A stretch of 64,000 bases of DNA from an uncultured Woeseia sp. (GCA_937925605.1 CALALV010000038.1:1-64000), one strand, 5' to 3'. Counted from the stretch's first letter, positions 1 through 9,517 are shown. Notes: generated from the letters alone by a model not told the origin. Program-made: numbers and translations.

Positions 1-325
1 AGAGCAAGTGCGTCCAAAAGCAAGGACCCGGTGCGCAGGCTGCGGCCGCCTGCCGCGGCTGCCGGGTCGCGCGGCCGGCTCCCGCGGGATCGGGCGGAGG
101 GCCACCGGGCGGCCCGGCGCGGTCGCCGGCGAGCAGGATTCCCGGCACGCCGGGGCAAGGTGTCGCCCGGGTGTGCGACGTCGACCCCCTTTGACGCCGC
201 GTGGCCGGACCGGCCCCGCACGCGGCCGGCGGGGCGGCCGGCTTGCACAAAAACAGCGCCGCGGTGCGCGAACTTTCGGCTCCGCGCCCGATCCCAGAGA
301 CGTTCGGGCTACGCGGGGGAGTCCC
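1..325. other. Left-edge stretch without a supported gene
   Basis: Very GC-rich sequence. The open frames here are Arg/Ala/Gly-rich and look like by-products of base composition. The frame of the following lipoprotein stays open to the window edge, but its Shine-Dalgarno site and signal peptide place the start at 326. I see no RNA gene or convincing terminator. Confidence 0.5.
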
Positions 326-967
326 ATGCACGGTCCACGGGCAACCGGTTCCGCCGGTCGATTCGGGCGCTGCGCCGGCGTCGCGTCTTTTTCTCGTCGC
401 CGCCTCGCCTGGCTGGCCGCATTCATCGCCGCCGGCGCAGGCTGCAGCAGCGGCGGTGGCAACGCCGATAACGGGAGCGGCGGCGACGACGCGGACCCCG
501 TCGACGCATTGCCGTCGCTGTACTTCTGGCTGCACGCCAGCGCGGAGGGCCAGTCCGGCGAGTTCACGGTCGAATGCGGACTCGACTACATCGTCGAACT
601 CGGTGACGAGGTATCGCGGACCGACGCAGCGGTCGAGTACCTCGGCACGATGGGCGGCGAGGCGCGGCGTTCGTTGCTGCGCGGCGACGGCTCCGGGGTC
701 GCGTTCATCGCCGACGCGTTCAGCGAGGTGCAGGTGCTGCTCACGTTTCCCAACCGCGTGCAGATCAACATGATCAACCTGCCGCCGGACCCGCCCGGCG
801 TGTCCTCGCGGTTCTGGAGCGAACAGCGCCGCCTGGAGGGCAGCGTTATCGGCGAGCGGATCTTCGGCGACTGGACCTGCGCGCCGCTCGATACCGTGGT
901 CAACGGGATCAACGACAACTCGATCGTCCTGCCCGGCACCTGGCTTACGGAAGAGATACTGAACTAG
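326..967 (+). CDS. Putative secreted lipoprotein, unknown function
   Basis: A 213-residue protein that I do not recognise. The ATG at 326 follows a strong GGGGGAG ribosome site. The N-terminus has a long basic stretch with a triple Arg, a hydrophobic core of about 15 residues, and a lipobox-like GAGC followed by a Ser/Gly/Asp-rich linker, so a lipid-anchored envelope protein is likely. The mature part (about residues 60-213) has no obvious repeats, one pair of Cys that could form a disulfide, and a mixed alpha/beta appearance. The n-region is unusually long for a lipoprotein, so a shorter true start cannot be excluded. There is no close upstream partner, and the genes downstream run the other way. 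Confidence 0.7.
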   Translation: MHGPRATGSAGRFGRCAGVASFSRRRLAWLAAFIAAGAGCSSGGGNADNGSGGDDADPVDALPSLYFWLHASAEGQSGEFTVECGLDYIVELGDEVSRTDAAVEYLGTMGGEARRSLLRGDGSGVAFIADAFSEVQVLLTFPNRVQINMINLPPDPPGVSSRFWSEQRRLEGSVIGERIFGDWTCAPLDTVVNGINDNSIVLPGTWLTEEILN

Positions 968-1110
968 CTGCCGGCGCGGGCGACCAGCGCCCTGCATGCA
1001 GGTATCAGCCCTCCTGCATCTCGACTCGATAAGCCGCCACGTTGCACGGCAACGAGCAGTGGATCACGCGGGCAGCGTGGTTCGCGGCAGTCGCTTGACT
1101 GGCCGCGAAC

Positions 1111-1557
1111 TCAGTCGTGCCCGCGCAGCAAGACGAGGCGACCGCCGAAATGCCCGCCGACGAGCATCGCGGCGAAGCCGAGGAACGCCAGGCCATGGCG
1201 TACCGCGGGCGGCGCCGCGAGCGCGCCCGCGTCCGGCCGGGCGAGCGCAAACAGCAGGAAGCACGTGAATGCGGCTCCCATCGCCAGCAGGTGACGGTTC
1301 GCCGTAGTCACGACCGCGTCGTCGTCCGGCAGCGCCGTCAGCTCGTTCAGCCCGGCGAGCGCGGCGGCCGTCGCAAACGCGAGCCCGGTCCAGGCCAGCG
1401 CCGCCGTGGCTGCGCCGAGGTCGATACCGAGTACGACCGGCCCGTCCGCGAACGGCGCGAACCACTGCAGGAACGCCGCCCCCGTCCAGGCACTGACCGG
1501 GAAGTGCACAAGGAGCGCGTGCACGCGCGCGCGGGCCTTGCGCTCGCCGTTACTCAC
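1111..1557 (-). CDS. Small four-helix membrane protein, DUF2231-like
   Basis: 148 residues with four predicted transmembrane helices. The N-terminus reads HALLVHFPVSAW, close to the H-P-L-L-V-H-F-P signature of the DUF2231 family of predicted inner-membrane proteins, some of which are thought to bind haem through their His residues. That assignment is by motif only. The start is GTG at 1557, overlapping the stop of the upstream membrane gene in a GTGA arrangement, so the two are almost certainly translationally coupled. Several in-membrane or membrane-edge His residues are present. The substrate or partner is unknown. Confidence 0.75.
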   Translation of the reverse strand: MSNGERKARARVHALLVHFPVSAWTGAAFLQWFAPFADGPVVLGIDLGAATAALAWTGLAFATAAALAGLNELTALPDDDAVVTTANRHLLAMGAAFTCFLLFALARPDAGALAAPPAVRHGLAFLGFAAMLVGGHFGGRLVLLRGHD

Positions 1558-1892
1558 AGCAGCGCCGTGAGCAGCGTCGCGACGCCAATCGCGGCAGCCG
1601 CCGCGTGCACGACGACGACCGGTTTCGGCGCAACTGTCTTGCGTAGGTGCAGCGCGGCGAGGTAGAAGCCGCCGAGCGCAGCGACCACGAGTATCGCGAG
1701 CGCGACCGTGACGATTTTGCCACTCGTGTCGTCAGCGACCGCGGCGGCCAGCAGCACCAGGCCTGTCGCTCCGAGCACCGCGTGAAGCAACGACAGGCTC
1801 CACGGCGCAAGCTTGCCGCGGAACAGGTTCAGCGCCATAACCAGGCCGCCCAGCGCGGCAACGACGAATACTGCAAGTGCATAGCCAGTCAT
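1554..1892 (-). CDS. Small hydrophobic membrane protein
   Basis: 112 residues, almost entirely hydrophobic, with four predicted helices and short loops. I do not recognise the family by name. It is the first gene of a two-gene minus-strand unit; its stop codon shares bases with the GTG start of the DUF2231-like gene, which implies the two proteins work together, perhaps as subunits of one membrane complex. Short upstream space (about 30 nt to a terminator-like hairpin) means its promoter must overlap the hairpin, or it is expressed by read-through from the cytochrome peroxidase gene. Confidence 0.75.
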   Translation of the reverse strand: MTGYALAVFVVAALGGLVMALNLFRGKLAPWSLSLLHAVLGATGLVLLAAAVADDTSGKIVTVALAILVVAALGGFYLAALHLRKTVAPKPVVVVHAAAAAIGVATLLTALL

Positions 1893-1922
1893 GCATGTCT
1901 CCCGATTGAAATTGAAGCCAAC

Positions 1923-1971
1923 AAAAAACGGGACAGCTCACGGTTTCGGATCGGAACCGTGTGAGCTGCCC
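1923..1971 (-). terminator. Rho-independent terminator after the di-haem peroxidase gene
   Basis: Read on the minus strand, an imperfect stem pairs GAGCTG-type and CGGTT-type arms (1934-1945 with 1955-1968, 2-nt bulge) and is followed by a run of six T (1923-1928). It lies 37 nt after the stop of the peroxidase gene and 30 nt before the next minus-strand gene, so it may act as a partial terminator between them. Confidence 0.65.
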
Positions 1972-2007
1972 GCGGGTGGAAATTCGAAAACTGTCCCCGG
2001 ATCGCGG

Positions 2008-3330
2008 TCACAGTGACTTCAGGTACTCGACCAGGTCGTGCTTCTGCGCATCGCTGAGGCCGAGGCCCTGGAAATCGTCGTAGTGCTCGACGACCTCGAG
2101 CAGGCTGCCGAAGCGGCCGTCGTGGTAGAAGCCGCCCGTGCCGTGCGTCCACAGTCCCTTGAGCGGCGCGGTGCGGTAGCGATCCTCGGGGCCGCGCTGC
2201 GCCTGGAAGCCGTCGATGCCGATCTCTTCCGGCGTGTGCAGGTTCCAGCCTGGCTCCGTGAACAGCGGCGGCACGTGGCAACGGGCGCAGGCGGCCTGGC
2301 CGTCGATGGCGAACAGCATCTTGCCGCGCTCGGCCGCCTGGTCGTCGAAGCTTTGCTCCGGCGCGTCGGGTGCCTTCAGCGAAAGCTGGTAGAACTGCAA
2401 CGCGGCGAGTTTCGGCGTCACGAGATCCGGGTCGTGACGCACGTCTGAAAAGCCGTTGGCGGCCGCGATCGGGAAGCGGCTCGCGTCACCGAGACGCGGA
2501 TCGACGAACGTGCCCTTGCCCTGCATCTCCAGTACCGCCACGAACGCGTTCCAGTGCGTCACCGAGCCCCAGCCCGTCCATGTGTGCAGGTTGACGCCGG
2601 CGAGGCCAAACGCCGGCGGGATCAGCACGGCGCCCGGCTTGCCGTCCGGTGCGAAGGCCTTGCCGTCCATCAGCAGCGACGCGTCGAACTTGCCGGGTCC
2701 CCAGCTGTTCAGCACCGCGCGCACGGTGGCCCCGTCCACGCCGAGCAGTTGCGAGAACGGCGCGACGCTCTCGGACAGCGCGATGATGGCGCCGACATTA
2801 AGGTCGCGCGCCGCCCAGCCGTCGAGCCGCCGGCCGATGCCCGGCGCAAACGAATCGTCCACCGTGCTGTGGCAGAGCGCGCAGGTGATGCCAAGAGTTT
2901 CGATCCGGCCGTGGTCGTCGAAGCGACCCTTGACTCCGACAACGGCATCGAGTTCGAGCAGTGCGAGTGTAGTCGCCGGATCGTCGAGGTCCACGTCGCC
3001 GCGCCGCAGCGCGCGTTTCAGCGAGCGCGGCAGCGACTGCGCGTCCACTTTCAGTCCCACGCCCAGCGCCGTCGCCGGGCTGATGCCGGGCCCGACGCCG
3101 CCGTTCGCTTCGCCTGCGATGACGCGGTGCAGGCCGAGTGCGCCGCCCCAGAAATCTTCGTTACCGAACGTGTCATGGCGGAATGTATCGCGCCCCTCGT
3201 GCACCATGCGGAAGGCGTTGACGAACGGGCTGTCGTGCGCAGAGAGGGCGCTGTGGTCGGCGCTGGCGGGGGTGAGGAAGAGAGCAAGCAGCGCGCCGAC
3301 CACGGCGCCGGTTCGGATGATGCGGTTCAT
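2008..3330 (-). CDS. Di-haem cytochrome c peroxidase / MauG-type protein
   Basis: 440 residues with a cleavable Sec signal (hydrophobic core residues 8-22, cleavage near 24), so it is periplasmic. Two c-type haem motifs are visible, CALCH at 150-154 and CARCH at 348-352. This is the layout of bacterial di-haem cytochrome c peroxidases and the MauG superfamily, which use a high-potential and a low-potential haem to reduce H2O2 or oxidise a protein or small substrate. The spacing between haems (about 200 residues) is longer than in classical CcpA, and the long insert favours a MauG-like or uncharacterised subgroup. It lies 99 nt downstream of an ECF sigma factor on the same strand. The electron donor is not evident nearby. 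Confidence 0.85.
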   Translation of the reverse strand: MNRIIRTGAVVGALLALFLTPASADHSALSAHDSPFVNAFRMVHEGRDTFRHDTFGNEDFWGGALGLHRVIAGEANGGVGPGISPATALGVGLKVDAQSLPRSLKRALRRGDVDLDDPATTLALLELDAVVGVKGRFDDHGRIETLGITCALCHSTVDDSFAPGIGRRLDGWAARDLNVGAIIALSESVAPFSQLLGVDGATVRAVLNSWGPGKFDASLLMDGKAFAPDGKPGAVLIPPAFGLAGVNLHTWTGWGSVTHWNAFVAVLEMQGKGTFVDPRLGDASRFPIAAANGFSDVRHDPDLVTPKLAALQFYQLSLKAPDAPEQSFDDQAAERGKMLFAIDGQAACARCHVPPLFTEPGWNLHTPEEIGIDGFQAQRGPEDRYRTAPLKGLWTHGTGGFYHDGRFGSLLEVVEHYDDFQGLGLSDAQKHDLVEYLKSL

Positions 3331-3429
3331 GACGATTCCCCTCGAGCGGATGGCGGAATTGATTCCCTACCTGCAGGATGCAATTTCGCCGCGAGAGGTT
3401 CCCGGTGCTGTCGACCGGACTGTCGCGGG

Positions 3430-4131
3430 TTACGACACTCCGATCCTGGTGCTGGCGATTTTCGCAAACACGCTGTGAACGATGCGGTCGCAACGCGCGC
3501 CGGCGAAAGAAAAGCTTGACGGCACGGCATCGCCTATCCGTTCCATGAGCCGCGTCTTGAGCTGCGATTTCGCACGAAAGTAGCGCGTCTTAACCGTCGC
3601 TTGCTTGATGTCCAGCAACTCGGCTGTTTCCTCGACCGTGAGACCTTCGACGGCACGCAACATGAACACGACTCGGAAGTCGCGCGGCAACTCGTCAATG
3701 GCCGCTTCGATCAGTGCGCGCGTGTCCCTGCTCATGGCGATATCCTCCGGGCGCTCCGCCCGGGCGGTCGGCAACGCCTCGGCGTCGCGATCGTCATCGA
3801 TGGCAAGCGACTTCTTCCGCGTCCATCCCAGCGCTTCATTGACGACAATGCGCGATAGCCAGCTTGCGAACCCGGCCGGTCCCTCGAATTGCGCCAGGCG
3901 GAAGTAGGCTCGCACGTACGCTTCCTGGACCGCGTCCTGCGCGTCGGCATCGTTACCGAGTATGCCGCGCGCGATGCGGAACAAGCGCTGGTTGTAGCGA
4001 CGCATGATGCCCTCGAACGCGGCCGAGTCGCCGTCGAGGACGCGACCGACGATTGCCGCGTCCGCCAGCCGGGTCCGGGTCCAGTCGACGACTTCCGCGG
4101 TCGCCGGCGCCGCTGAATTCACGCCATCCAT
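3430..4131 (-). CDS. ECF-type RNA polymerase sigma factor
   Basis: 233 residues from the ATG at 4131; an in-frame TTG at 4158 would add nine residues. Region 2 covers about residues 38-105 (core DAVQEAYVRAY) and region 4 about 145-195 (DELPRDFRVVFMLR, then the helix-turn-helix with VKTRYFRAK). A C-terminal extension of about 40 residues carries a single Cys-Asp-Arg-Ile-Val element that I recall from a widespread ECF subgroup. No anti-sigma factor gene is adjacent, which is unusual for ECF control. The next gene on the strand is the periplasmic di-haem peroxidase, so an oxidative or envelope stress input is a reasonable guess. Confidence 0.88.
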   Translation of the reverse strand: MDGVNSAAPATAEVVDWTRTRLADAAIVGRVLDGDSAAFEGIMRRYNQRLFRIARGILGNDADAQDAVQEAYVRAYFRLAQFEGPAGFASWLSRIVVNEALGWTRKKSLAIDDDRDAEALPTARAERPEDIAMSRDTRALIEAAIDELPRDFRVVFMLRAVEGLTVEETAELLDIKQATVKTRYFRAKSQLKTRLMERIGDAVPSSFSFAGARCDRIVHSVFAKIASTRIGVS

Positions 4132-4168
4132 ACCCTGAAGATGCGCATTCGCGCGCAAAGGTTCCCGG

Positions 4169-5638
4169 TCAGGCCGGCCGGATGTTCGCGTTCAGCCGGA
4201 ACAGGTTGCCGGGATCGTACTTCGCCTTCAGCGCCGATAGCCGCGGATACGCCTCGCCGTAGTTCCCCCAGGTCCGCCGCTCGTCGTCCTCGTTCAGGTT
4301 CGTGTAGAAGCCCGCCATGTACGGTTCCATCGCCGCGTAGTACTCGCGCACCGCGGCGATCTTCGTCTCGTTCTGCGCGGGGTCCTCGCCGACGTACATG
4401 ATGCCGAAGTTGAGCGCCACGTCGCGGTGCGGGAAGGCCGTCGCGTTGCTCGCGACGCGCGCCGAGGCGCCGCCCAGGTGCTGCGCCCAGGCGATCACCT
4501 CGCCGCGGCCCGAGTACTCGAGGATCACGTCGATGACGTCGGGCGTCATCTCCTTCAGGAAGCTCGACTTCAGGTAGTACTGCTTGCCGTGGCCCAGGAA
4601 CTCGTCGGCGCCGGTCTGGAAGTCGCGGTACGGAAACGGCGCCAGCTTGCCGTCGAGCAGGGCGGGGTGGTCCAGCATCTTCGCCAGCGCCTTTTCGCCG
4701 GCCGCGTGGTCGCCGCACCAGGTGACCTCGACGATCGCGCGGGTGATGCCGTCCTCGCCCGGGATCAGGTTCGGCTCGATGTTGGCTTCGTCCGGGACGT
4801 TCGCGTGCAGCTCGGCGTAGAAGTCGAGGAAGTCCCGGTTCAGTTCGTAGACCAGCGTGCCGCCGTAGACCAGCGGGTTGAACGGGTGCAGCCGGTAGAC
4901 GAACTCGGTTGCGATGCCGAAATTGCCGCCGCCGCCGCGCAGGCCCCAGAACAGGTCGGCGTTCTCGTCGGCGCTCGCGCGCATCACCTCGCCGTCCGCG
5001 GTGACGACGATCGCCGCCAGCAGGTTGTCGATCGCGAGACCCATCTTGCGATCGGTGCGGCCGAAGCCGCCGCCCAGCGTGAAGCCGCCGGCGCCGGTGT
5101 GCGACACGATGCCGGTCGTCGTCATCATCTCGTGCGCGGTGGCCGCGTCGTCGATATGGCCGAGCAGCGCGCCGCCCTGCGCCGTCAGCGTCATCGCGTC
5201 CGCATCGACCGCGGTCTCGTGCATGCGCGACAGGTCGACCATCAGGCCGCCGTCCGAGGTCGACTTGCCCGGCAGGCTGTGGCCGCCGCCCTTGACCGAC
5301 AGCAGCAGGTTGCGCTCGGCTGCGAAAGAGACGGCATTGATGACGTCGCGGGTCGACACGCACTGCACGATCAGCGCCGGCGATTTCGCGTCGAACATGC
5401 CGTTCCAGACCCGCTTCGCGGCGGCGTAGCCGGCGTCGGACTGCAGGTACAGCGCGCCCTTGAGGCTGTCGGCCAGCTCCGCCACGGCGGCGTACTCGAT
5501 CGAGAGCTCCTCGCCGTCGGCGCTGATGGCGTCGACGAGCCGCCCGGCGTCGGCGCTCGCCGGGCCTCGCCCGCATGCGGGCAGCGCCGCGGCGACGGCG
5601 GCGGCGATCGTTGACTGGCAGAATTCGCGTCTTTGCAT
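4169..5638 (-). CDS. Tat-exported FAD-linked oxidase, BBE/PCMH family
   Basis: 489 residues from the ATG at 5638. The N-terminus has a twin-arginine element (RREFCQ) and a hydrophobic stretch ending LPAC, so it is exported folded, possibly as a lipoprotein. An FAD-binding PCMH domain follows (about 80-260) with KGGGHS at 116-121, where His120 is the expected covalent flavin site, and a GGGFGR motif. The C-terminus has the BBE signature (NYGEAYPRL then KYDPGNLFRLN). The second flavin-linking Cys of bicovalent members is absent; that position reads VSHTG (178-182), so flavin attachment is probably single. Family members oxidise sugars, alkaloids or other alcohols and release H2O2, which could feed the nearby peroxidase. 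The substrate is unknown. Confidence 0.85.
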   Translation of the reverse strand: MQRREFCQSTIAAAVAAALPACGRGPASADAGRLVDAISADGEELSIEYAAVAELADSLKGALYLQSDAGYAAAKRVWNGMFDAKSPALIVQCVSTRDVINAVSFAAERNLLLSVKGGGHSLPGKSTSDGGLMVDLSRMHETAVDADAMTLTAQGGALLGHIDDAATAHEMMTTTGIVSHTGAGGFTLGGGFGRTDRKMGLAIDNLLAAIVVTADGEVMRASADENADLFWGLRGGGGNFGIATEFVYRLHPFNPLVYGGTLVYELNRDFLDFYAELHANVPDEANIEPNLIPGEDGITRAIVEVTWCGDHAAGEKALAKMLDHPALLDGKLAPFPYRDFQTGADEFLGHGKQYYLKSSFLKEMTPDVIDVILEYSGRGEVIAWAQHLGGASARVASNATAFPHRDVALNFGIMYVGEDPAQNETKIAAVREYYAAMEPYMAGFYTNLNEDDERRTWGNYGEAYPRLSALKAKYDPGNLFRLNANIRPA

Positions 5639-6187
5639 GTTGATTCTCCCACCTGGCCAGGGAGCGGGAACGAGTCGACTGCAGCTCCTGCACGCAGTGT
5701 AGTCGGCTCTCACGGGACTTGCGGACCGCAGAGGCGGAGTGGACTTTCGCCGGGCCGCCAAGCGACGGTTGCCCCGGACAGCGCCGGGTACAGCATGGCA
5801 GCGGCGCCGCGACCTGCCGGCCAAGGCACCAATCGCGCACTCGGTCTGACGAACGGCGGCGACTGGGCGATAAGCGGCTGAAAACCTGCAGAATTTGTGG
5901 GCCAGTTCCTTCTGCCGGCGCGGCCGACCCCGGATAATGGCGACTGTCCGGCCAGTGTCGGGGGTGCACGCCCCGCCGGGCAGCCAGCAGACCAGCCGCG
6001 GCGCCGATGCGCCGCTCGCCGGACCGGGCAGGCCACGGACCAGCGCACCTGGCTACCGGCACGCCTGACCGCGACCGTCCGTGGTCGTGAAGGTCAGGAA
6101 AAACAACAAGCGGCGCCGCCAGGGAAACGCGGGTCGCCGGAACCGGGGATACGGCCCTGGTTCCGACAACGACAGGGAATCGAGTCA
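5639..6187. other. Divergent intergenic region between FAD oxidase and PilY1-type gene
   Basis: About 550 nt with no supported gene. The PilY1 reading frame stays open upstream to 5897, but that part is Arg/Pro/Gly-rich and unlike protein, and the signal peptide begins at 6188. Both divergent promoters must be here. I find no convincing sigma-70 hexamer pair. Confidence 0.5.
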
Positions 6188-9100
6188 ATGATCGAGAGGT
6201 ACAGACCTCGCAAGGCGGCCATCGCCGCCGCTGCATTCACTCTGCTCGCGGGCACCCCGGTGCTGGCTGACGACGTGGAACTGCTGCTGTCGAACGCGGG
6301 CGCGAACGCGCAACCGAACATCCTGTTCATCCTCGACACGTCGGGCAGCATGCAGACGATCGAGCGCACGCAGGAGCCGTACAACGGCGCGAAGACCTAC
6401 GCCGGCGACTGCCCCGCCGACAGGATCTACTGGACGGACTCGGACGAACCGCCCGAGTGTGACGACGACGACTGGGTCAGCGCCGAGAATTTCGTCTGCG
6501 CGACCGGCAACGCGGCTATCGCGGAAAGCGGCGTGTACAGCGACACGATGGCGATGTACCGCGGCAAGAAGCCGAGCGAGTACAAGTGGCAGCGGCTGAA
6601 AGGGGACCGGGACCGGCTGGTCGAGTGCAAGGACGACTCCGGCCTGCACGGCAACGGCGACCCGGCCCAGGTCTACGCGATGATCGGCACCGGGGTGCCG
6701 CCGTTCACGGATAACCCCTTCTCCGAGGTCGCGTGGGGCAGTTCGCCCACCGAAGAGGTGATCACGGCCTACTCGGGCAACTACCTCAACTGGTACTACA
6801 ACTCGCCGATCGTCGAGATGTCGCGCATCGACATCGTCAAGTCCGTGACCAAGAACGTCCTGGACTCGATCAACAACGCCAACGTCGGCCTGATGCGCTT
6901 CAACTGGGACCAGGGCGGTTCCGTGATACACGCGGTCAAGGACCTCGACAGCAACCGTACCCAGGTCGCTTCGCGCATCGACGGGCTGCCTGCAAACGGC
7001 TGGACACCCTTGTCTGAAACGATGTACGAGGCAGCGCTGTACTGGCGTGGCGCCGCCCCGCGCTACGGCACGAACATCACCGATACCGACGCCTACACGA
7101 CGCACTACTCGGGCGGGTCGGTGTCGGGCTACTCCTACAACGAGCCGGCAACGCTTGCCTGCGCCAAGAACTTCAACGTACTGCTGACGGACGGCGAGCC
7201 GACCCAGGACGTCGACGCCTGGAACCGAGTCGGCTCCCTGCCGGGCTGGAGCGACGAGATCGGGTCCTCGAACTGCAAGGGCGGTAACGAGGATGGCAGC
7301 TGCCTCGACGATATCGCGAAGTACCTGCACGAGGTCGACATCAATCCGTCCGTGGAGGGGGACCAGACGGTCACCACCTACACGATCGGATTCACGGTCG
7401 ATCTCGATATCCTGGAAGACACCGCGAAGGAAGGCGGCGGCGAGTATTACCTGGCGAGCGACACCGCATCGCTGACCAAGGCACTGACCGAGATCATTAC
7501 GAACATCTTCGATCGTGACATCTCGTTCACGGTGCCTGCAGTCTCCGTGAACGCGTTCAATCGCACGCAGAACCTGAACGACCTCTACATCTCGGTGTTC
7601 CGCGCCAAAAACAAGATGCACTGGCCGGGCAACCTCAAGAAGTACCGGATCCAGGGCGGGCAGGTCGTCGACAAGAACGGTAACAACGCGGTCGACCCGG
7701 ACACGGGCTTCTTTGCGGATTCTGCGCACAGCTTCTGGACCGAGGGAACGAAGCCCGACGGTGCCGCCGTCTCGGCCGGTGGCGCCGCAGCGCAGCTGCC
7801 GGATCCGGCCGACCGGCTGGTCTACACCAACCTGAACGGGAACAGCCTGACGGCCGCCAGCAACGCGATCTCGCCGTCGAACGCCGCGGCATTCACCCAC
7901 GAGACTTTCGGATTGAACGGGACCCAGAACGATCCCAGCGTCTACGACATGATCCAGTGGATCCGCGGCGTGGACGTGGCCGACGTCGACAACGACCCGA
8001 ACACGATGGTGCGCAGGGACATGGGCGATACACTGCACTCCCAGCCCGCGGCCATCATGTACAGCGCCAACAGCGGGACGCCGGAAGTGGTGGTCTACAC
8101 CGCGACCAACGACGGCTACCTGCACGCGATCGACGGCACCACGGGGCGCGAATTGTGGTCGTTCATTCCGCAGGAAATGCTCGGGGAACTGGGCGACCTG
8201 TTCCACGACACCACGGTCAACTACAAGCATTACGGCATTGATGGCGACATCGTTCCGGTCGTCGCCGATCGCAACAAGAACGGCACGATCGAGCCGGGAA
8301 CCGACTTCGTCTACCTGATATTCGGCATGCGGCGCGGCGGCGATTTCTACTACGCGCTCGACGTGACGAACAAGAACAGCCCGCAGGTCAAGTGGGTGCG
8401 TTCCTACACGAACATGGGCCAGAGCTGGTCGCCGGCCTCGCTGGCCAGGATGGAGCTGCCCGGCGTGAACTCCGACAAGGCCGTGCTGGTCTTCGGCGGC
8501 GGCTACGACACCGTGCACGACCAGGCCGCCTGGCCCGAATTGGCTGACGGCGAGGCCGCCGGCATCCACATCGTCGATCTGCATACCGGCGACGAACTGT
8601 GGCGGGCCGGTCGCGACACCGGCGCCGACCTCGTTGACAGCCGGATGACCCGGGCAATCCCGAGCCGCGTTCGCGTGCTCGACCTGTCAGGCGACGGCAT
8701 CGCGGACCGCATGTATGCCATCGACATCGGTGGCCAGGTCTGGCGCTTCGACGTCGGCAACGGCGCCGGCGCCGGGCCGCAGATCACCGGCGGCGTCATC
8801 GCCCGGCTCGGGCAGGAAGGCAACGGCGGCCCGGACGACGTTCGATTCTATGCCGCCCCGGACATCGCCATTTTCTACGATGAGGCGCTGAGCCGGCGTT
8901 TCCTGTCGGTCAGCGTCGGCAGCGGCTATCGCTCGCATCCGCTCGACAACAAACCCAAGGACCACTTCTTCTCCCTGCGAGACCCGGACGTATTCAGGTC
9001 ACTGACGCAGACCGAATACGATACCTACCTGGTGGTCGAGGCCGACGATCTCGTCGACGTGCAGGGCGAACTCAGCGTGGAAATCGGCGCTGGCGACCGT

Positions 9101-9517
9101 GGCTGGAAACTCGAGCTGCCGAAAGGCCAGAAGGTGTTCTCCGAATCCCAGACCTTCGACAATGCGGTCTACTTCGTGAGCTTCGAACCGCAGTTGAACA
9201 CGGACGATCCCTGCCTGGCCGGAACCTCGATCAATCGCCTGTACAAGGTAGACATCAGGAACGGTAACCCGGTAGTCGATCTCTCGACCCTTGACCCCGA
9301 CGACAAGGAAGCTATCGACGAGTCGCGCGTGACCGAGCTGGAGCAGGGCGGCATTGCACCGAAGCCGTCCTTCCTGTTCCCCTCGCCGGACGACCCCGAT
9401 TGCGAAGGCTCGGAGTGCGCAACGCCGCCGATCGGCTGCGTGGGTGTCGAGTGCTTCGATCCCGGCTTCAACAACCGCCCGGTGCGGACCCTCTGGACCC
9501 AGAGCGACACGAACTGA
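6188..9517 (+). CDS. pilY1: PilY1/PilC-type pilus-associated adhesin
   Basis: 1,109 residues from the ATG at 6188, with a signal peptide ending near residue 28. A von Willebrand A-like domain follows, with the MIDAS motif DTSGS in FILDTSGSMQ. The C-terminal half is the PilC beta-propeller: the stretch from GDTLHSQPA through YTATNDGYLHAIDG to FGMRRGGDFYYALD is typical, and an acidic calcium-type loop (DRNKNGTIEPGTD) matches the calcium site that controls retraction in Pseudomonas PilY1. The family sits at the type IV pilus tip and serves in assembly, adhesion and surface sensing. No fimT, pilV, pilW, pilX or pilE gene is adjacent, so this copy is an orphan. The C-terminal tail has two Cys pairs. 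Confidence 0.88.
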   Translation: MIERYRPRKAAIAAAAFTLLAGTPVLADDVELLLSNAGANAQPNILFILDTSGSMQTIERTQEPYNGAKTYAGDCPADRIYWTDSDEPPECDDDDWVSAENFVCATGNAAIAESGVYSDTMAMYRGKKPSEYKWQRLKGDRDRLVECKDDSGLHGNGDPAQVYAMIGTGVPPFTDNPFSEVAWGSSPTEEVITAYSGNYLNWYYNSPIVEMSRIDIVKSVTKNVLDSINNANVGLMRFNWDQGGSVIHAVKDLDSNRTQVASRIDGLPANGWTPLSETMYEAALYWRGAAPRYGTNITDTDAYTTHYSGGSVSGYSYNEPATLACAKNFNVLLTDGEPTQDVDAWNRVGSLPGWSDEIGSSNCKGGNEDGSCLDDIAKYLHEVDINPSVEGDQTVTTYTIGFTVDLDILEDTAKEGGGEYYLASDTASLTKALTEIITNIFDRDISFTVPAVSVNAFNRTQNLNDLYISVFRAKNKMHWPGNLKKYRIQGGQVVDKNGNNAVDPDTGFFADSAHSFWTEGTKPDGAAVSAGGAAAQLPDPADRLVYTNLNGNSLTAASNAISPSNAAAFTHETFGLNGTQNDPSVYDMIQWIRGVDVADVDNDPNTMVRRDMGDTLHSQPAAIMYSANSGTPEVVVYTATNDGYLHAIDGTTGRELWSFIPQEMLGELGDLFHDTTVNYKHYGIDGDIVPVVADRNKNGTIEPGTDFVYLIFGMRRGGDFYYALDVTNKNSPQVKWVRSYTNMGQSWSPASLARMELPGVNSDKAVLVFGGGYDTVHDQAAWPELADGEAAGIHIVDLHTGDELWRAGRDTGADLVDSRMTRAIPSRVRVLDLSGDGIADRMYAIDIGGQVWRFDVGNGAGAGPQITGGVIARLGQEGNGGPDDVRFYAAPDIAIFYDEALSRRFLSVSVGSGYRSHPLDNKPKDHFFSLRDPDVFRSLTQTEYDTYLVVEADDLVDVQGELSVEIGAGDRGWKLELPKGQKVFSESQTFDNAVYFVSFEPQLNTDDPCLAGTSINRLYKVDIRNGNPVVDLSTLDPDDKEAIDESRVTELEQGGIAPKPSFLFPSPDDPDCEGSECATPPIGCVGVECFDPGFNNRPVRTLWTQSDTN

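Noticed and set aside
4119..6236. 705-codon minus-strand frame over the FAD oxidase
   Set aside because: Arg/Gly/Ala-rich shifted reading of the real oxidase gene, with no motifs or signal peptide.
6185..8584. 799-codon minus-strand frame over the PilY1 gene
   Set aside because: Antisense of PilY1 with low-complexity Val/Arg/Asp composition; the plus-strand frame has clear domains.
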